DNA from: Pseudomonas gozinkensis
GTDB lineage: Bacteria; Pseudomonadota; Gammaproteobacteria; Pseudomonadales; Pseudomonadaceae
Assembly (NCBI RefSeq): GCF_014863585.1
Contig: NZ_CP062253.1
Span: 763,501 to 827,500, forward strand
Length of the DNA stretch: 64,000 nucleotides
Direction: 5' to 3'
Below the pieces are notes generated by a model. The model ran no database searches. It was given only the letters and a program-made list of their open reading frames with translations, and had not been told where the DNA came from. This document shows, piece after piece, positions 44,868 to 54,992 of this stretch. Positions within the stretch are counted from its first letter, which is position 1, and each line of letters opens with the position of its first letter. The translations under genes and the position numbers were made by a program.

Positions 44868-45172
44868 TCGCACGTAAATAGCGAAATTTCTGTCAGGAAC
44901 AATCACCAGCCACGTCCACTCCGGCGCAGGACGCAGCGTGCAACCCGCTTATACTAGCGACCGCCTGAAGCCCGCACCGACAGGCCGGCAGGAGAAAGAT
45001 CAGACCGGAACCGGCGGGGCAGGATCGAGGGTCGCGACAGTACTGCGGTTTTCTCGCTGCGGCGCGCAGCCTTGCCTCGGCTCAAGGCACTTTGCGCGTC
45101 TTGGCCGACGACTGATTACTGGTCAAGATGTCTATGAGCAGTAGACGATACGATTCAACAGGGAGTGAATAC
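44868..45172. other. Intergenic region before the ArsR-type gene
   Basis: 305 bases that should include the promoter of the ArsR-type gene. A weak open stretch from 44938 to 45144 has no ribosome site and biased composition, so I do not call a gene. No hairpin or repeat stands out. Confidence 0.5.
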
Positions 45173-45907
45173 ATGGAACATGCACCTTGCATCAGCCAGA
45201 TCGCCACGTTGCTGGCCGACCCCAAACGCAGCGCGATGATGTGGGCGTTGATGGATGGCTCGGCGCGGCAGACCGAGGAGCTGGCGTTGCTGGCGGGGCT
45301 TTCGCCGTCGTCAGCCAGTGCGCATCTGGGGCGCTTGTCCGCTGGCGGTCTGTTGAAGGTCGAGGCGCGCGGACGCAAACGCTTCTTTCGCCTGGCCGCT
45401 CCCGAAATCGGCGCGGCCATCGAAGCGCTGGCCAGTGCCACCCTGGCCAGTGCCCCGCGAGAAATTCCCGACGTGTTCAAGCGTGCCTCGCCGGTCGTCA
45501 GACCCCAGGCCGCCCCCTCGTCACTGCTGCGCGCGCGGTTTTGCGACGACCATCTTGGGGGAACGCTGGCCGCCGACCTGTACCAGCGACTGCTCGACGC
45601 CGGCTGGATCGAGCAGCTTGAGAATCGGGTGGTCGTGACGCACAAAGGCTCGACACAACTGGCCGGGCGCGGGGTGTATATCCAGGCGCTGGCACACCGC
45701 AATGCTCAGGTGGCTTGCGCCTGTCCGGACTGGAGCGAGCGTCGCCCGCACATGGGCGGCTCGCTCGGCGCGGCGTTGTTGCAGCTATTCATGCAGTCGG
45801 GCTGGCTGGTGCTGCCCAACGATTCCCGTGCCTTGCAATTGACGGCGGCCGGCCAGCGGGAAATCCATCGATTTGCCTGTGAAACCGAGCTGGAAATGGC
45901 GTTGTAG
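45173..45907 (+). CDS. ArsR/SmtB-family winged-helix regulator
   Basis: A 244-residue protein starting MEHAPC with GGGAGTG upstream; an ATG at 45128 is less likely. The N-terminal ~85 residues are an ArsR HTH ('ISQIATLLADPKRSAMMWAL', 'LAGLSPSSASAHLGRLSAGGLL'). A long C-terminal region ('CACPDWSERRPHMGGSLGAALL') is not the usual metal-binding tail but occurs in Pseudomonas relatives. The downstream MFS gene, 125 bases on, is the likely target. Confidence 0.86.
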   Translation: MEHAPCISQIATLLADPKRSAMMWALMDGSARQTEELALLAGLSPSSASAHLGRLSAGGLLKVEARGRKRFFRLAAPEIGAAIEALASATLASAPREIPDVFKRASPVVRPQAAPSSLLRARFCDDHLGGTLAADLYQRLLDAGWIEQLENRVVVTHKGSTQLAGRGVYIQALAHRNAQVACACPDWSERRPHMGGSLGAALLQLFMQSGWLVLPNDSRALQLTAAGQREIHRFACETELEMAL

Positions 45908-46032
45908 AGCGTTTTTGCCAACGGGTTGGCACCAGGCGTCGCCAACGGCTGCGAACAAGTCGCATCTGGCACAGGCGCGCAACCGCTATCGCGCACACTC
46001 GATCCGGGGATTTTTCGGATTGAGGAGGCGGC

Positions 46033-47415
46033 ATGGACACGAGAAACTTCAGCGCGGCAGATCGACTGGAGCGTCTGCCAGTCAGCGGTTATCACCGGAT
46101 CATATTCATCATCATCGCCCTGGCGTTTTTCTTCGACTCCATGGATCTGGCGATGATGACCTTCCTGCTCGGCTCGATCAAAGCCGAGTTCGGCCTGAGC
46201 AGTGCGCAGGCTGGTCTGCTGGCGAGTTCGAGTTTTTTCGGCATGGTGCTGGGGGCGTCGCTGTCCGGATTGCTGGCGGATCGATTCGGTCGTAAACCAG
46301 TGTTCCAGTGGAGCATCGTCTTGTGGGGGCTGGCCAGTTACCTGTGTTCCACGGCGCAGACGGTCGATAGCCTGACGCTGTTTCGCATCCTGCTGGGAAT
46401 CGGCATGGGCATGGAGTTTCCGATTGCCCAGTCGATGTTGTCGGAGTTGATCCCCGCCCAGCGCCGGGGTCGCTACATCGCATTGATGGACGGTTTCTGG
46501 CCGCTGGGTTTCGTGGCTGCCGGGGTGCTGTCGTATTTCCTGCTGCCATTGATTGGCTGGCGCGACATCTTTCTGGTGCTGGCAGTGCCGGCGGTGTTCG
46601 TGCTGGCGATCCGCTTTTTCATTCCCGAGTCGCCGCGCTGGCTGGAGCAGGCCGGCAAACATGACGCGGCGGACAAAGTGCTGCGCGGAATTGAGGCGCG
46701 GGTACAGGCCTCACTCGGCGGTGCTGCATTGCCGGAGCCGGTTCGTCTGCCTCGCAGCGTGACCCCACCGGGGCATTTCCTTTCGGCGCTCAAACAGATC
46801 TGGTCACCGCTGTATCGCCAGCGCACGACGATGATCTGGAGCCTGTGGTTCTTCGCGCTGCTCGGCTTCTACGGCCTGACCTCGTGGCTCAGTGCGTTGT
46901 TGCAACAGTCGGGTTTTGCCGTGACCCAGTCGGTGTATTACACCGTGCTGATTTCCCTCGGCGGGATTCCCGGGTTCCTGATGGCGGCCTGGCTGGTGGA
47001 GCGCTGGGGACGCAAGCCGGTGTGCATCGTCACGTTGCTCGGCGGCGGGGTGATGGCGTTTCTGTACGGACAAAGTGCTGTGTTCGGCGGCAATGTGTCG
47101 CTGCTGATCGGCACGGGCCTGCTGATGCAGTTTTTCCTGTTCGGCATGTGGGCGGTGCTCTACACCTACACGCCGGAGTTGTATCCGACATCGGCGCGGG
47201 CGACGGGCTCGGGTTTTGCCTCGGCCATCGGCCGCGTGGGCTCGTTGCTCGGGCCGTTGGTCACCGGGCTGGTGTTCCCGATCACCGGGCAGGGCGGGGT
47301 GTTTGCGTTGGGGGCGCTGTGCTTTGCGATTGCGGCGGGGGTGGTGTGGCTGTTCGGGATGGAGACCCGGGGCAAAACCTTGGAGGAATTGACCGAAGCA
47401 GAAGTTATTGGCTGA
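46033..47415 (+). CDS. MFS transporter of the sugar/aromatic-acid type (NiaP-like)
   Basis: A 460-residue twelve-helix transporter with GGAGG before the ATG. Motifs include 'GLLADRFGRKPVFQWSIVLWG', 'IGMGMEFPIAQSMLSELIPAQRRGRYIALMDGFWPLG', 'PESPRWL' and 'YTPELYPTSARATGSGFASAIGR'. This pattern matches the SP/AAHS branches and resembles niacin or aromatic-acid transporters such as NiaP. The substrate is not certain. It follows an ArsR-type regulator that may control it. Confidence 0.85.
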   Translation: MDTRNFSAADRLERLPVSGYHRIIFIIIALAFFFDSMDLAMMTFLLGSIKAEFGLSSAQAGLLASSSFFGMVLGASLSGLLADRFGRKPVFQWSIVLWGLASYLCSTAQTVDSLTLFRILLGIGMGMEFPIAQSMLSELIPAQRRGRYIALMDGFWPLGFVAAGVLSYFLLPLIGWRDIFLVLAVPAVFVLAIRFFIPESPRWLEQAGKHDAADKVLRGIEARVQASLGGAALPEPVRLPRSVTPPGHFLSALKQIWSPLYRQRTTMIWSLWFFALLGFYGLTSWLSALLQQSGFAVTQSVYYTVLISLGGIPGFLMAAWLVERWGRKPVCIVTLLGGGVMAFLYGQSAVFGGNVSLLIGTGLLMQFFLFGMWAVLYTYTPELYPTSARATGSGFASAIGRVGSLLGPLVTGLVFPITGQGGVFALGALCFAIAAGVVWLFGMETRGKTLEELTEAEVIG

Positions 47416-47428
47416 ACCCTGAACCAAC

Positions 47429-47518
47429 TGTGGGAGCGAGCTTGCTCACGAAAGTGGTGTATCAAACAACATCTTCGTTGAATGACAGACCCTATTCGCG
47501 AGCAAGCTCGCTCCCACA
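47429..47518. repeat. REP pair after the MFS gene
   Basis: 'TGTGGGAGCGAGCTTGCTC' and the inverted 'GAGCAAGCTCGCTCCCACA' flank about 47 bases, between convergent genes. It may also serve as a transcription end. Confidence 0.85.
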
Positions 47519-47536
47519 TTGGTTATGCGCTGTTGC

Positions 47537-48499
<963 letters not shown>

Positions 48500-48570
48500 T
48501 CATCAGGTGCAATGGCGGCATTCTACAGATGCCCGCCGAAACAATTGGCAAAACCTGACCAACCGATCCA

Positions 48571-49536
48571 TCACACCGCTTCCTGCTCCCGTCGATAGGC
48601 GTAGGTATCGGCGAAGCGCGACAGCAGAAATTCGGCGCAGGTGGTGGTCGGATATTTCGCCGGATGCTGTGCGTCCTGGCAACCGGGCAGGCACTCGATA
48701 CGCGTGTCCGGGTGCGGTTCGGCGAAGAACGGCATCGAGTAGCGATCCACGCCGAGCGGGCTGATCACCCGGTGCGGAGTCGAGCGATAACGGTCGTTGC
48801 TCCAGCGCGCCATCATGTCGCCAAGGTTGACCACGAACGTGCCGTCGATGGGCGGTGCGTCGATCCACTGGCCTTTGACGTTTTTCACCTGCAAGCCGCC
48901 GGCGGCGTCCTGATACAGCAGCGTGATGCAGCCGTAATCGGTGTGCGCACCGGCACCTTGCTGTTCGGCGGAACTGGCGGTGTGGCGCGGTGGGTAGTGG
49001 ATCATTCGCAGCACACTGACCGGTTCGTTGAAGCGTGTATCGAAGAAGTCCCGCTCGATGCCCAGCGCCAGAGTCATGGCCCGCAGCAGGGTTTGCGCCA
49101 GGGCCTGCATGTCGAGGTAGTGCTGTTCCATCAGCGCTTCCCAGCCGGGAATGGCCGGATGACGGTTGGGGCCACGCAAGGGTTTTTCTGCCAGCACTTC
49201 AGGATGATCCGCCGGCAGGTGCAGGCCCATGTCGAAGGTTTCCTTGAGGTCGCTGGGTTTGTCCGGGTCCAGTTGTTCGGTGGCGATGGCGCCGTAGCCG
49301 CGGTGATGGACGGTCCGGGTGATGTCGATCTTGAGTTTTTCCGCAGTCGGCAGCGCGAAGAAGTGCCGGGCGTGATCGAGCAGGGATTCGATGCGCTGCG
49401 CAGAAATCGGATGGCCCTTGATATAGAAAAAGCCCCATTCGCGGCAGGCGTGGTCGATCTGTTCGGCGACGGCGGGCCAGGCGTTGTGGTCGTCGGAGTA
49501 AAGCGGCGAGATGTCGATGATCGGAAGGCTGTTCAT
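48571..49536 (-). CDS. 2-oxoglutarate/Fe(II) oxygenase (isopenicillin N synthase-like)
   Basis: A 321-residue oxygenase starting MNSLPIIDIS; AGGACA lies upstream, and an ATG at 49557 is an alternative. The Fe(II) triad is His198 and Asp200 in 'GAHTDYGC' and His255 in 'STPHRVI', with Arg265/Ser267 ('DRYSMPF') to hold 2-oxoglutarate. The N-terminal DIOX_N part has 'HACREWGFFYIKGHPI'. It lies 80 bases upstream of the deaminase gene on the same strand, as PA0147 does next to PA0148. The substrate is unknown; a purine or a purine breakdown product is suggested by context. Confidence 0.88.
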   Translation of the reverse strand: MNSLPIIDISPLYSDDHNAWPAVAEQIDHACREWGFFYIKGHPISAQRIESLLDHARHFFALPTAEKLKIDITRTVHHRGYGAIATEQLDPDKPSDLKETFDMGLHLPADHPEVLAEKPLRGPNRHPAIPGWEALMEQHYLDMQALAQTLLRAMTLALGIERDFFDTRFNEPVSVLRMIHYPPRHTASSAEQQGAGAHTDYGCITLLYQDAAGGLQVKNVKGQWIDAPPIDGTFVVNLGDMMARWSNDRYRSTPHRVISPLGVDRYSMPFFAEPHPDTRIECLPGCQDAQHPAKYPTTTCAEFLLSRFADTYAYRREQEAV

Positions 49537-49582
49537 GCACTTGTCCTGATGAGACACAGACTTGAAAACACCAAGAAATCCT

Positions 49583-49674
49583 GGGGGAGCTGGCTTGCCA
49601 GCGATGAGGCCATCACATTCAACATCATTGTTGCCTGTTAAACCGCCATCGCTGGCAAGCCAGCTCCCACAGGG
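49583..49674. repeat. REP pair between oxygenase and BMP genes
   Basis: 'GGGGGAGCTGGCTTGCCAGC' and the inverted 'GCTGGCAAGCCAGCTCCCAC' flank about 45 bases. It occupies most of the 160-base gap. Confidence 0.85.
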
Positions 49675-49696
49675 TTGATGCGTGTTTCTGGGAGGA

Positions 49697-50770
49697 TTAC
49701 TTCGGCATCTCGGCCTTCATGCCTTCGACGTAGTAATTCATCGACGCCAGTTCGGCGTTGCTGGCGCTGACCCCTGCCGGGATTTTCTCGACCCCGGCCT
49801 GATCCTTGATCGGCCCGGTGAACGGTTGCAGGGCGCCGCTTTTGATGTCAGCGATGATCTGCTCGGCTTCGGCCTTCACCGGTGCCGGCACCAGATCGCT
49901 GATCGGCAGTTCGACCGTGCCTTCCTTCAACCCGCCCCAGTAGTCCTGGGATTTCCAGTTATGGTCGATCACGCTCTGGGTCGCCTGGATGTAGTGCGGC
50001 GCCCAGTCGTTGACGATCGAAGTCAGCACCGCTTTCGGCCCGAAGTGCGCCATGTCCGAAGCGTAGCCCACGGCATAGACACCGCGCCGCTCGGCGGCCT
50101 GGATCGGCGCCGGGCTGTCGGTGTGCTGGAACACCACGTCCACGCCCTGGTCGATCAGCGCGTTGGCGGCGTCGGCTTCCTTGCCCGGATCGAACCACGA
50201 GTTGACCCACACCACTTTGATCTCGGTGCCGGGGTTGTACTTGTTCAGCGCCAGCTGGATGGCGTTGATGTCGCGGATCACTTCCGGGATCGGGAACGAG
50301 GCGACGTAGCCGATCTTTTTGGTCTTGGTCATCTTCGCCGCGAGGAAACCACCGACGTAACGCCCCTCGTAGGTGCGCGCGAGATAGGTACCGAGGTTCT
50401 TGTCCTGCTTGTAGCCGGTGGCGTGTTCGAAGGTCACCTTGGGAAACTGTTTGGCGACTTTCACCGTCGGGTTCATGTAGCCGAAAGAGGTGGTGAAGAT
50501 CAGGTCGTAATTGTCCTTGGCCATGTTGCGGATCACCCGCTCGGCATCGGCGCCTTCGGCGACGTTCTCCACGTAGTTGGTGGTGATCTGCGTGCCGAGC
50601 TTTTCCGCCAGCGCCTTGCGCCCCTGTTCATGCTGATACGTCCAGCCGTGGTCGCCGATGGGGCCGATGTAGACGAAGCCGACTTTCAGTGGATCGGCGG
50701 CACTGGCGCTCAGGCTGAGGCCAAGGCCCATGGCGATGCATAGCAGTGTTTGCAGTGGACGTTTTTGCAT
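49697..50770 (-). CDS. BMP-family ABC importer substrate-binding protein
   Basis: A 357-residue periplasmic binding protein of the BMP/PnrA type. The start at 50770 (GGGAG upstream) gives a signal peptide cut near Ala24 ('CIAMGLGLSLSASA'). The body has 'VGFVYIGPIGDHGWTYQHEQGRKA' and 'YDLIFTTSFGYMNPTVKVAKQFP' typical of purine nucleoside-binding proteins. Its permeases and ATPase are likely those at 55516-59111, about 5 kb away. Confidence 0.9.
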   Translation of the reverse strand: MQKRPLQTLLCIAMGLGLSLSASAADPLKVGFVYIGPIGDHGWTYQHEQGRKALAEKLGTQITTNYVENVAEGADAERVIRNMAKDNYDLIFTTSFGYMNPTVKVAKQFPKVTFEHATGYKQDKNLGTYLARTYEGRYVGGFLAAKMTKTKKIGYVASFPIPEVIRDINAIQLALNKYNPGTEIKVVWVNSWFDPGKEADAANALIDQGVDVVFQHTDSPAPIQAAERRGVYAVGYASDMAHFGPKAVLTSIVNDWAPHYIQATQSVIDHNWKSQDYWGGLKEGTVELPISDLVPAPVKAEAEQIIADIKSGALQPFTGPIKDQAGVEKIPAGVSASNAELASMNYYVEGMKAEMPK

Positions 50771-50862
50771 GAACGCGAACTCCCTTTTGTTGTGTGTGGG
50801 GAGGGCAATGCAAAAGGCTGACCAAGCGGACAACAAATCGAGTCGAAATTGGGGCGAGGCCT

Positions 50863-50930
50863 TCGCGAGCAAGCTCGCTCCCACAAAAGCACCGCGATCC
50901 CTGTGGGAGCGAGCTTGCTCGCGATGAGGC
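50863..50930. repeat. REP pair upstream of the BMP gene
   Basis: 'GCGAGCAAGCTCGCTCCCAC' and the inverted 'GTGGGAGCGAGCTTGCTCGC' are separated by about 24 bases. The remaining part of the 288-base gap (50771-51058) holds promoters for the divergent BMP and antiporter genes. Confidence 0.85.
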
Positions 50931-51058
50931 CGGCCGGGCCGAAAAAAGTGCACGCCCGTACACGGACGCCATCCACTGGTGCGCTAAGGTGTAACGAACC
51001 ATTAGCGCCGCCCCGCAGTCAGTAGCTCATTCGAACCCCTGCGCCAAAAAGGCCCGCC

Positions 51059-52150
51059 ATGCTCACGATCCTCAAGCAAGAAAGCTTTCTGCTGCTGGCC
51101 CTGATTGCCGCCTTCGTCGCGTATCCGCTGGAGCACTGGTTGCTGCACAGTGGCCAGCTCGTCGCGCTGACGGCCGGGCTGGTGCTGATCGCCTTCATCG
51201 TCGCCGCCTCGATGCGCGTCGCCCATCAGGCCGAACTGCTCGCGGAAAAAGTCGGTGACCCCTACGGCACGATGATCCTGACCCTCGCCGCCGTGCTGGT
51301 GGAAGTGGTGATCCTGGCGATCATGATGAGCAACGAAGCCTCGCCGACACTGGTACGCGACACGATCTATTCGGCGGTGATGCTCGACATCAACGGCATC
51401 CTCGGCCTCGCCGCATTGATGGGCGGGATCAAGCATGGCGAGCAGTCCTACAACGATGATTCAGCCCGCAGTTACAGCGTGATGATCCTCACCGCCATGG
51501 GGGTGTCGATGGTGGTGCCGGAGTTCATTCCCGAGGCCAACTGGAAAATCTATTCGGCGTTCACCATCGGCGCGATGGTGGTGCTTTATGCTTTGTTCCT
51601 GCGCATGCAGGTCGGACCGCACAGCTATTTTTTCAGCTACAGCTACCCGGACAAACGCCGCAAGAAAGAGCCCGTGGAGCAGGAGCCGAAACCGGTCAGC
51701 CTGGCGCTGTCGATCGGCATTCTGGTGTTCGGTGTGGTGGTGATCGGCGCACTGGCCGAGGTGATGTCCAAGACCCTCGATCTGGGCCTGGAAGGGACGG
51801 GCGCACCGCCGGTGATCACGGCGATTCTGGTGGCGGCGATCTCGGCGGCGCCGGAGATTTTGACCGCGTTGCGCGCAGCGTTGGCCAACCGCATGCAGTC
51901 GGTGGTCAACATTGCGATGGGGGCGTCGTTGTCGACGGTGATTTTGACGGTGCCGGTGATGGAAGCGATGGCGCTCTATACGGGGCAGCCGTTTCAGATG
52001 GCGATGACGCCGGTGCAGACGGTGATGATCTTCATCACGCTGATCGTCAGTGCGATCAACCTCAATGACGGGGAGACCAATGCGATTGAGGGCATGACGC
52101 ACTTTGTGCTGTTTGCGACGTTCATCATGTTGTCGCTGCTCGGACTTTGA
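51059..52150 (+). CDS. chaA: Calcium/proton antiporter ChaA-like
   Basis: A 363-residue CaCA-family exchanger with eleven or so membrane segments in two inverted halves. The two alpha-repeats contain the ion-binding acidic motifs 'EKVGDPYGTMILTLAAVLVEVVIL' and 'AISAAPEILTALRAALANRMQ', and the protein aligns along its length with E. coli ChaA ('TLVRDTIYSAVML'). It exports Ca2+ (and perhaps Na+/K+) in exchange for H+. It sits among purine genes without an obvious link. Confidence 0.9.
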   Translation: MLTILKQESFLLLALIAAFVAYPLEHWLLHSGQLVALTAGLVLIAFIVAASMRVAHQAELLAEKVGDPYGTMILTLAAVLVEVVILAIMMSNEASPTLVRDTIYSAVMLDINGILGLAALMGGIKHGEQSYNDDSARSYSVMILTAMGVSMVVPEFIPEANWKIYSAFTIGAMVVLYALFLRMQVGPHSYFFSYSYPDKRRKKEPVEQEPKPVSLALSIGILVFGVVVIGALAEVMSKTLDLGLEGTGAPPVITAILVAAISAAPEILTALRAALANRMQSVVNIAMGASLSTVILTVPVMEAMALYTGQPFQMAMTPVQTVMIFITLIVSAINLNDGETNAIEGMTHFVLFATFIMLSLLGL

Positions 52151-52168
52151 AGGCGACCACCGCTGACC

Positions 52169-52275
52169 GATCGTTCCCACGCTCTGCGTGGGAATGCATA
52201 CCGGGACGCTCTGCGTCTCAACGTCGGACGCAGAGCGTCCATGGCTGCATTCCCACGCGGAGCGTGGGAACGATC
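52169..52275. repeat. 107-base inverted-repeat element, copy B
   Basis: The same terminal repeats (GATCGTTCCCACG / CGTGGGAACGATC) and inner CTCTGCG / CGCAGAG words as the copy at 39970-40069, with a different centre. It lies between the convergent antiporter and 8-oxoguanine deaminase genes. Confidence 0.8.
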
Positions 52276-52294
52276 ATCAGGTCAGGAGGGGGGA

Positions 52295-53653
52295 TCAGGT
52301 TCCAGCGATCAACTGCCGAGCCGCCTGGCTGTGATCGGCAATCAGGCCTTTGAGATCCAGGCCTTCAACCTGCCCGTCAACCACACGCCACTTGCCGCCG
52401 ACCATCACCCGATCCGCCCGGTCCGCGCCGCACAACAGCAATGCCGAGATCGGATCATGACTGCCGGAGAAGCGCAGCTCATCGAGCTTGAACAACGCCA
52501 GATCCGCTTGCTTGCCGACCGCCAGTTCGCCGATGTCGGTACGACCCAGCAGGCTCGCCGAGCCCTTGGTCGCCCAGCCCAGCACGCGTTCCGGGGTGAT
52601 CTTTTCGGCGCCATAACGCAGGCGCTGGATGTACAGGGCCTGACGCGCTTCGAGGATCATGTTCGACGCGTCATTGGACGCCGAACCGTCCACACCGAGA
52701 CCGAACAATGCGCCGGCATCGGTCAACTCGATGCTCGGGCAGATGCCGGAAGCGAGGCGCATGTTCGAGCTCGGGCAGTGGCAGATACCGGTGCCGGCTG
52801 CGCCGAGTCGGGCGATTTCGTCGGGGTTGAAATGGATGCCGTGGGCCAGCCACGTGCGTGGGCCGAGCCAGCCGACGCTGTCCAGATAATCCACGGTGCG
52901 CAGGCCGAAGCGTTGCAGGCAGAAATCTTCTTCGTCGAGGGTTTCGGCGAGGTGAGTGTGCAGACGCACATCGAGTTTGTTCGCCAGATCGGCGCTGGCG
53001 GACATGATTTCCGGGGTCACCGAGAACGGTGAGCACGGCGCCAGAGCGATCTGGATTTGCGCGCCGTCGCCACGCTCGTGGTACTCGTGAATCAGCCGCT
53101 GACTGTCGTCGAGAATCACCTGGCCTTCCTGCACGGTCTGCTGCGGTGGCAGGCCGCCGTCCTTCTCGCCGAGGCTCATCGAACCCCGGGTGAGCATGGC
53201 GCGCATGCCCAGTTCGCGCACGGTTTCGACTTGCACGTCGATGGCGTTTTCCAGGCCATCCGGGAACAGGTAGTGATGGTCGGCGGCGGTGGTGCAACCC
53301 GACAACAGCAACTCGGCCAGCGCGACTTTGGTGGCGAGGGCGAGTTTTTCAGGCGTCAGGCGCGCCCAGACCGGGTACAGGGTTTTCAGCCACGGGAACA
53401 ACGGCTGATTGACCACCGGCGCCCAGGCGCGGGTCAGGGTCTGATAGAAGTGGTGATGGGTGTTGATCAGGCCCGGCAGGATCACGTGCTCACGGGCGTC
53501 GAACACTTCATTGCACGGGGCGGAAGGTTGCTGGCCGGCGCCGAGCACTTCGGTGATCACACCGTCTTGCAGCACCAGGCCGCCACGGGCATCGAGACCG
53601 TTGGCCGTGAAAATGGCGAGGGGATTTTTTAACCAGATACGGGTCGCAGGCAT
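52295..53653 (-). CDS. 8-oxoguanine deaminase
   Basis: A 452-residue amidohydrolase of the guanine-deaminase/AtzA-TrzN group. Metal ligands are in 'INTHHHFYQTL' (HxH), 'VRLHTHLAET', 'WLAHGIHFNP' and the Asp in 'GLGVDGSASNDASN'. The sequence follows P. aeruginosa Pa0142, which has been shown to turn 8-oxoguanine into urate. It would remove oxidised guanine base and feed it into urate breakdown. It fits with the importer and deaminases in this region. Confidence 0.9.
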   Translation of the reverse strand: MPATRIWLKNPLAIFTANGLDARGGLVLQDGVITEVLGAGQQPSAPCNEVFDAREHVILPGLINTHHHFYQTLTRAWAPVVNQPLFPWLKTLYPVWARLTPEKLALATKVALAELLLSGCTTAADHHYLFPDGLENAIDVQVETVRELGMRAMLTRGSMSLGEKDGGLPPQQTVQEGQVILDDSQRLIHEYHERGDGAQIQIALAPCSPFSVTPEIMSASADLANKLDVRLHTHLAETLDEEDFCLQRFGLRTVDYLDSVGWLGPRTWLAHGIHFNPDEIARLGAAGTGICHCPSSNMRLASGICPSIELTDAGALFGLGVDGSASNDASNMILEARQALYIQRLRYGAEKITPERVLGWATKGSASLLGRTDIGELAVGKQADLALFKLDELRFSGSHDPISALLLCGADRADRVMVGGKWRVVDGQVEGLDLKGLIADHSQAARQLIAGT

Positions 53654-53803
53654 TGTGGCCGGCTCCTCTGAAAGTTGGGTTCAGGGTTGCCAGCTCAGTG
53701 TTGCCCTGTCTGCTGATCCAGGGTCGCCGCAAAGGACGAGGTGCGGAGTTTCGAACAAAATGTTGCGACGGGCAAGCCCAACCCGACCAGACACCGGGAT
53801 AAC

Positions 53804-53829
53804 CCTGTGGGAGCAAGCTCCCACAGGGT
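53804..53829. repeat. Single reduced REP hairpin
   Basis: CCCTGTGGGAG and CTCCCACAGGG pair with only CAAG between them, a REP unit reduced to its outer stem. It lies just after the SDR stop (minus strand) and may act in termination. Confidence 0.75.
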
Positions 53830-53836
53830 CCAGTGA

Positions 53837-54532
53837 TTACCAGGGAATGGTTTCACCCTTGTAGTTCACGAAGTGGTGGCCGCCCTTGCCGGCAAACGCG
53901 TCCACCTGATCCACCAGGCCACGGGTGCTGGTCTCCACGTCGATGTCGGCACCTTCGCCGCCCATGTCGGTTTTCACCCAGCCCGGATGCAGCGACAGCA
54001 CTGTGAGTTTCTGATCGCCCAGTTGCGTGACGAAGCTGTTGGTCATCGAGTTCAGTGCCGCTTTGCTGGCCTTGTACAGCGCCAGTTCCGGCGCGTCGGG
54101 CATGGTCACGCTGCCGAGTACCGAGCTCATGAACGCCAGCACGCCGCTGCCGTCGCGGATCTGCCCGACGAAGCGCTGGGCCAGATTGATCGGCGCCACG
54201 GCGTTGGTGAAGAACAGCTGACCGACTTCTGCCAGCGTTGCACCGCCCGGCGTCTGCACGTCAGGGCCCTTGACTCCGGCGTTGACGAACAACAGGTCGA
54301 AGGTCTCGCCCTTGAGCTGCTGGCTCAGGGCGATCACCGCTTGCTGGTCGTCCATGTCGAGCTTTTCGACTTGTACGTTGCCCAGTGCTTTCAACGCATC
54401 GGCGTTGGAAGGGTTGCGAACCGTGGCGGTCACTCGCCAGCCGTCGGCCAGCAGGGTTTTCACCAGTCCCAGGCCCAGGCCCCGGGAGGCGCCGATGATC
54501 AATGCGTGCTTGGCAGGATTAAGTGCGGACAT
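53837..54532 (-). CDS. Short-chain dehydrogenase/reductase
   Basis: A 231-residue classical SDR starting MSALNPAK with AAGGAAG upstream. Motifs: 'ALIIGASRGLGLGLVKTL' (cofactor loop), 'FVNAGVKGP' (NAG), 'LAFMSSVLGSV' (Ser) and 'ALYKASKAALNSM' (Tyr, Lys). The substrate is unknown. It lies 26 bases after a MerR-family gene on the same strand, so both may be co-transcribed. Confidence 0.88.
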   Translation of the reverse strand: MSALNPAKHALIIGASRGLGLGLVKTLLADGWRVTATVRNPSNADALKALGNVQVEKLDMDDQQAVIALSQQLKGETFDLLFVNAGVKGPDVQTPGGATLAEVGQLFFTNAVAPINLAQRFVGQIRDGSGVLAFMSSVLGSVTMPDAPELALYKASKAALNSMTNSFVTQLGDQKLTVLSLHPGWVKTDMGGEGADIDVETSTRGLVDQVDAFAGKGGHHFVNYKGETIPW

Positions 54533-54558
54533 GACGGGCTTCCTTGAAAGTTGAAAGA

Positions 54559-54909
54559 TCACGGGTTCAATGGACAGCGTTGACCGAGCCGATGCTGCAA
54601 TTCGTGACGCAGCTCGCCGAGTTCGGCCATGCGGGTTTCGATCAGCTTGAGTTTGTCTTGTAGCAGTTGCGTCACGGCTGTGTCGGGGTTGGGCGATTGC
54701 CACAACGCGCCAACGCTGCTGCCGATCTCGCTGAGGGTAAAGCCCAGACGCTGCGCAGTCTTGATGTAGAGCACCAGTTGCGCCATCTCCGGTGGATAGT
54801 CGCGATAACCGTTGGCGCTGCGTTGCGCCGCGATCAATCCGCGCTCCTCGTAGAAACGCAGCGTGTCACGGCTTACATCGCAGGCCTGGGCTAACTCACC
54901 GATGCGCAT
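54559..54909 (-). CDS. MerR-family transcriptional regulator
   Basis: A 116-residue MerR protein beginning MRIGELAQACDVS (an ATG nine bases upstream would add MSL). The HTH 'MRIGELAQACDVSRDTLRFYEERGLI' is followed by a coiled coil ('LLQDKLKLIETRMAELGELRHEL'). A single Cys near the end ('GQRCPLNP') is not enough to name a metal. A perfect palindrome in a long-spacer promoter lies in the gap to the next gene and points toward that gene. Confidence 0.87.
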   Translation of the reverse strand: MRIGELAQACDVSRDTLRFYEERGLIAAQRSANGYRDYPPEMAQLVLYIKTAQRLGFTLSEIGSSVGALWQSPNPDTAVTQLLQDKLKLIETRMAELGELRHELQHRLGQRCPLNP

Positions 54910-54929
54910 CAAGGACATCTCGAAAGTGT

Positions 54930-54960
54930 TTGACCCTGGAGCATACTCCAGGCTTTACCG
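54930..54960 (+). promoter_or_regulatory. MerR-type promoter with 18-bp operator
   Basis: -35 TTGACC (54930-54935) overlaps the dyad CCTGGAG-CATA-CTCCAGG (54935-54952); a weak -10 (TTACCG or TACCGT) follows after a 19-20 base spacer. It reads into the membrane protein gene at 54993 and could also control the divergent MerR-SDR pair. Confidence 0.72.
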
Positions 54961-54992
54961 TGGTTGCTCCCTGAATTTTCGGAGCAAGGACG

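Noticed and set aside
44938..45144. 68-codon open frame before the ArsR gene
   Set aside because: No ribosome site, Arg/Gly-rich composition, and it overlaps the expected promoter.
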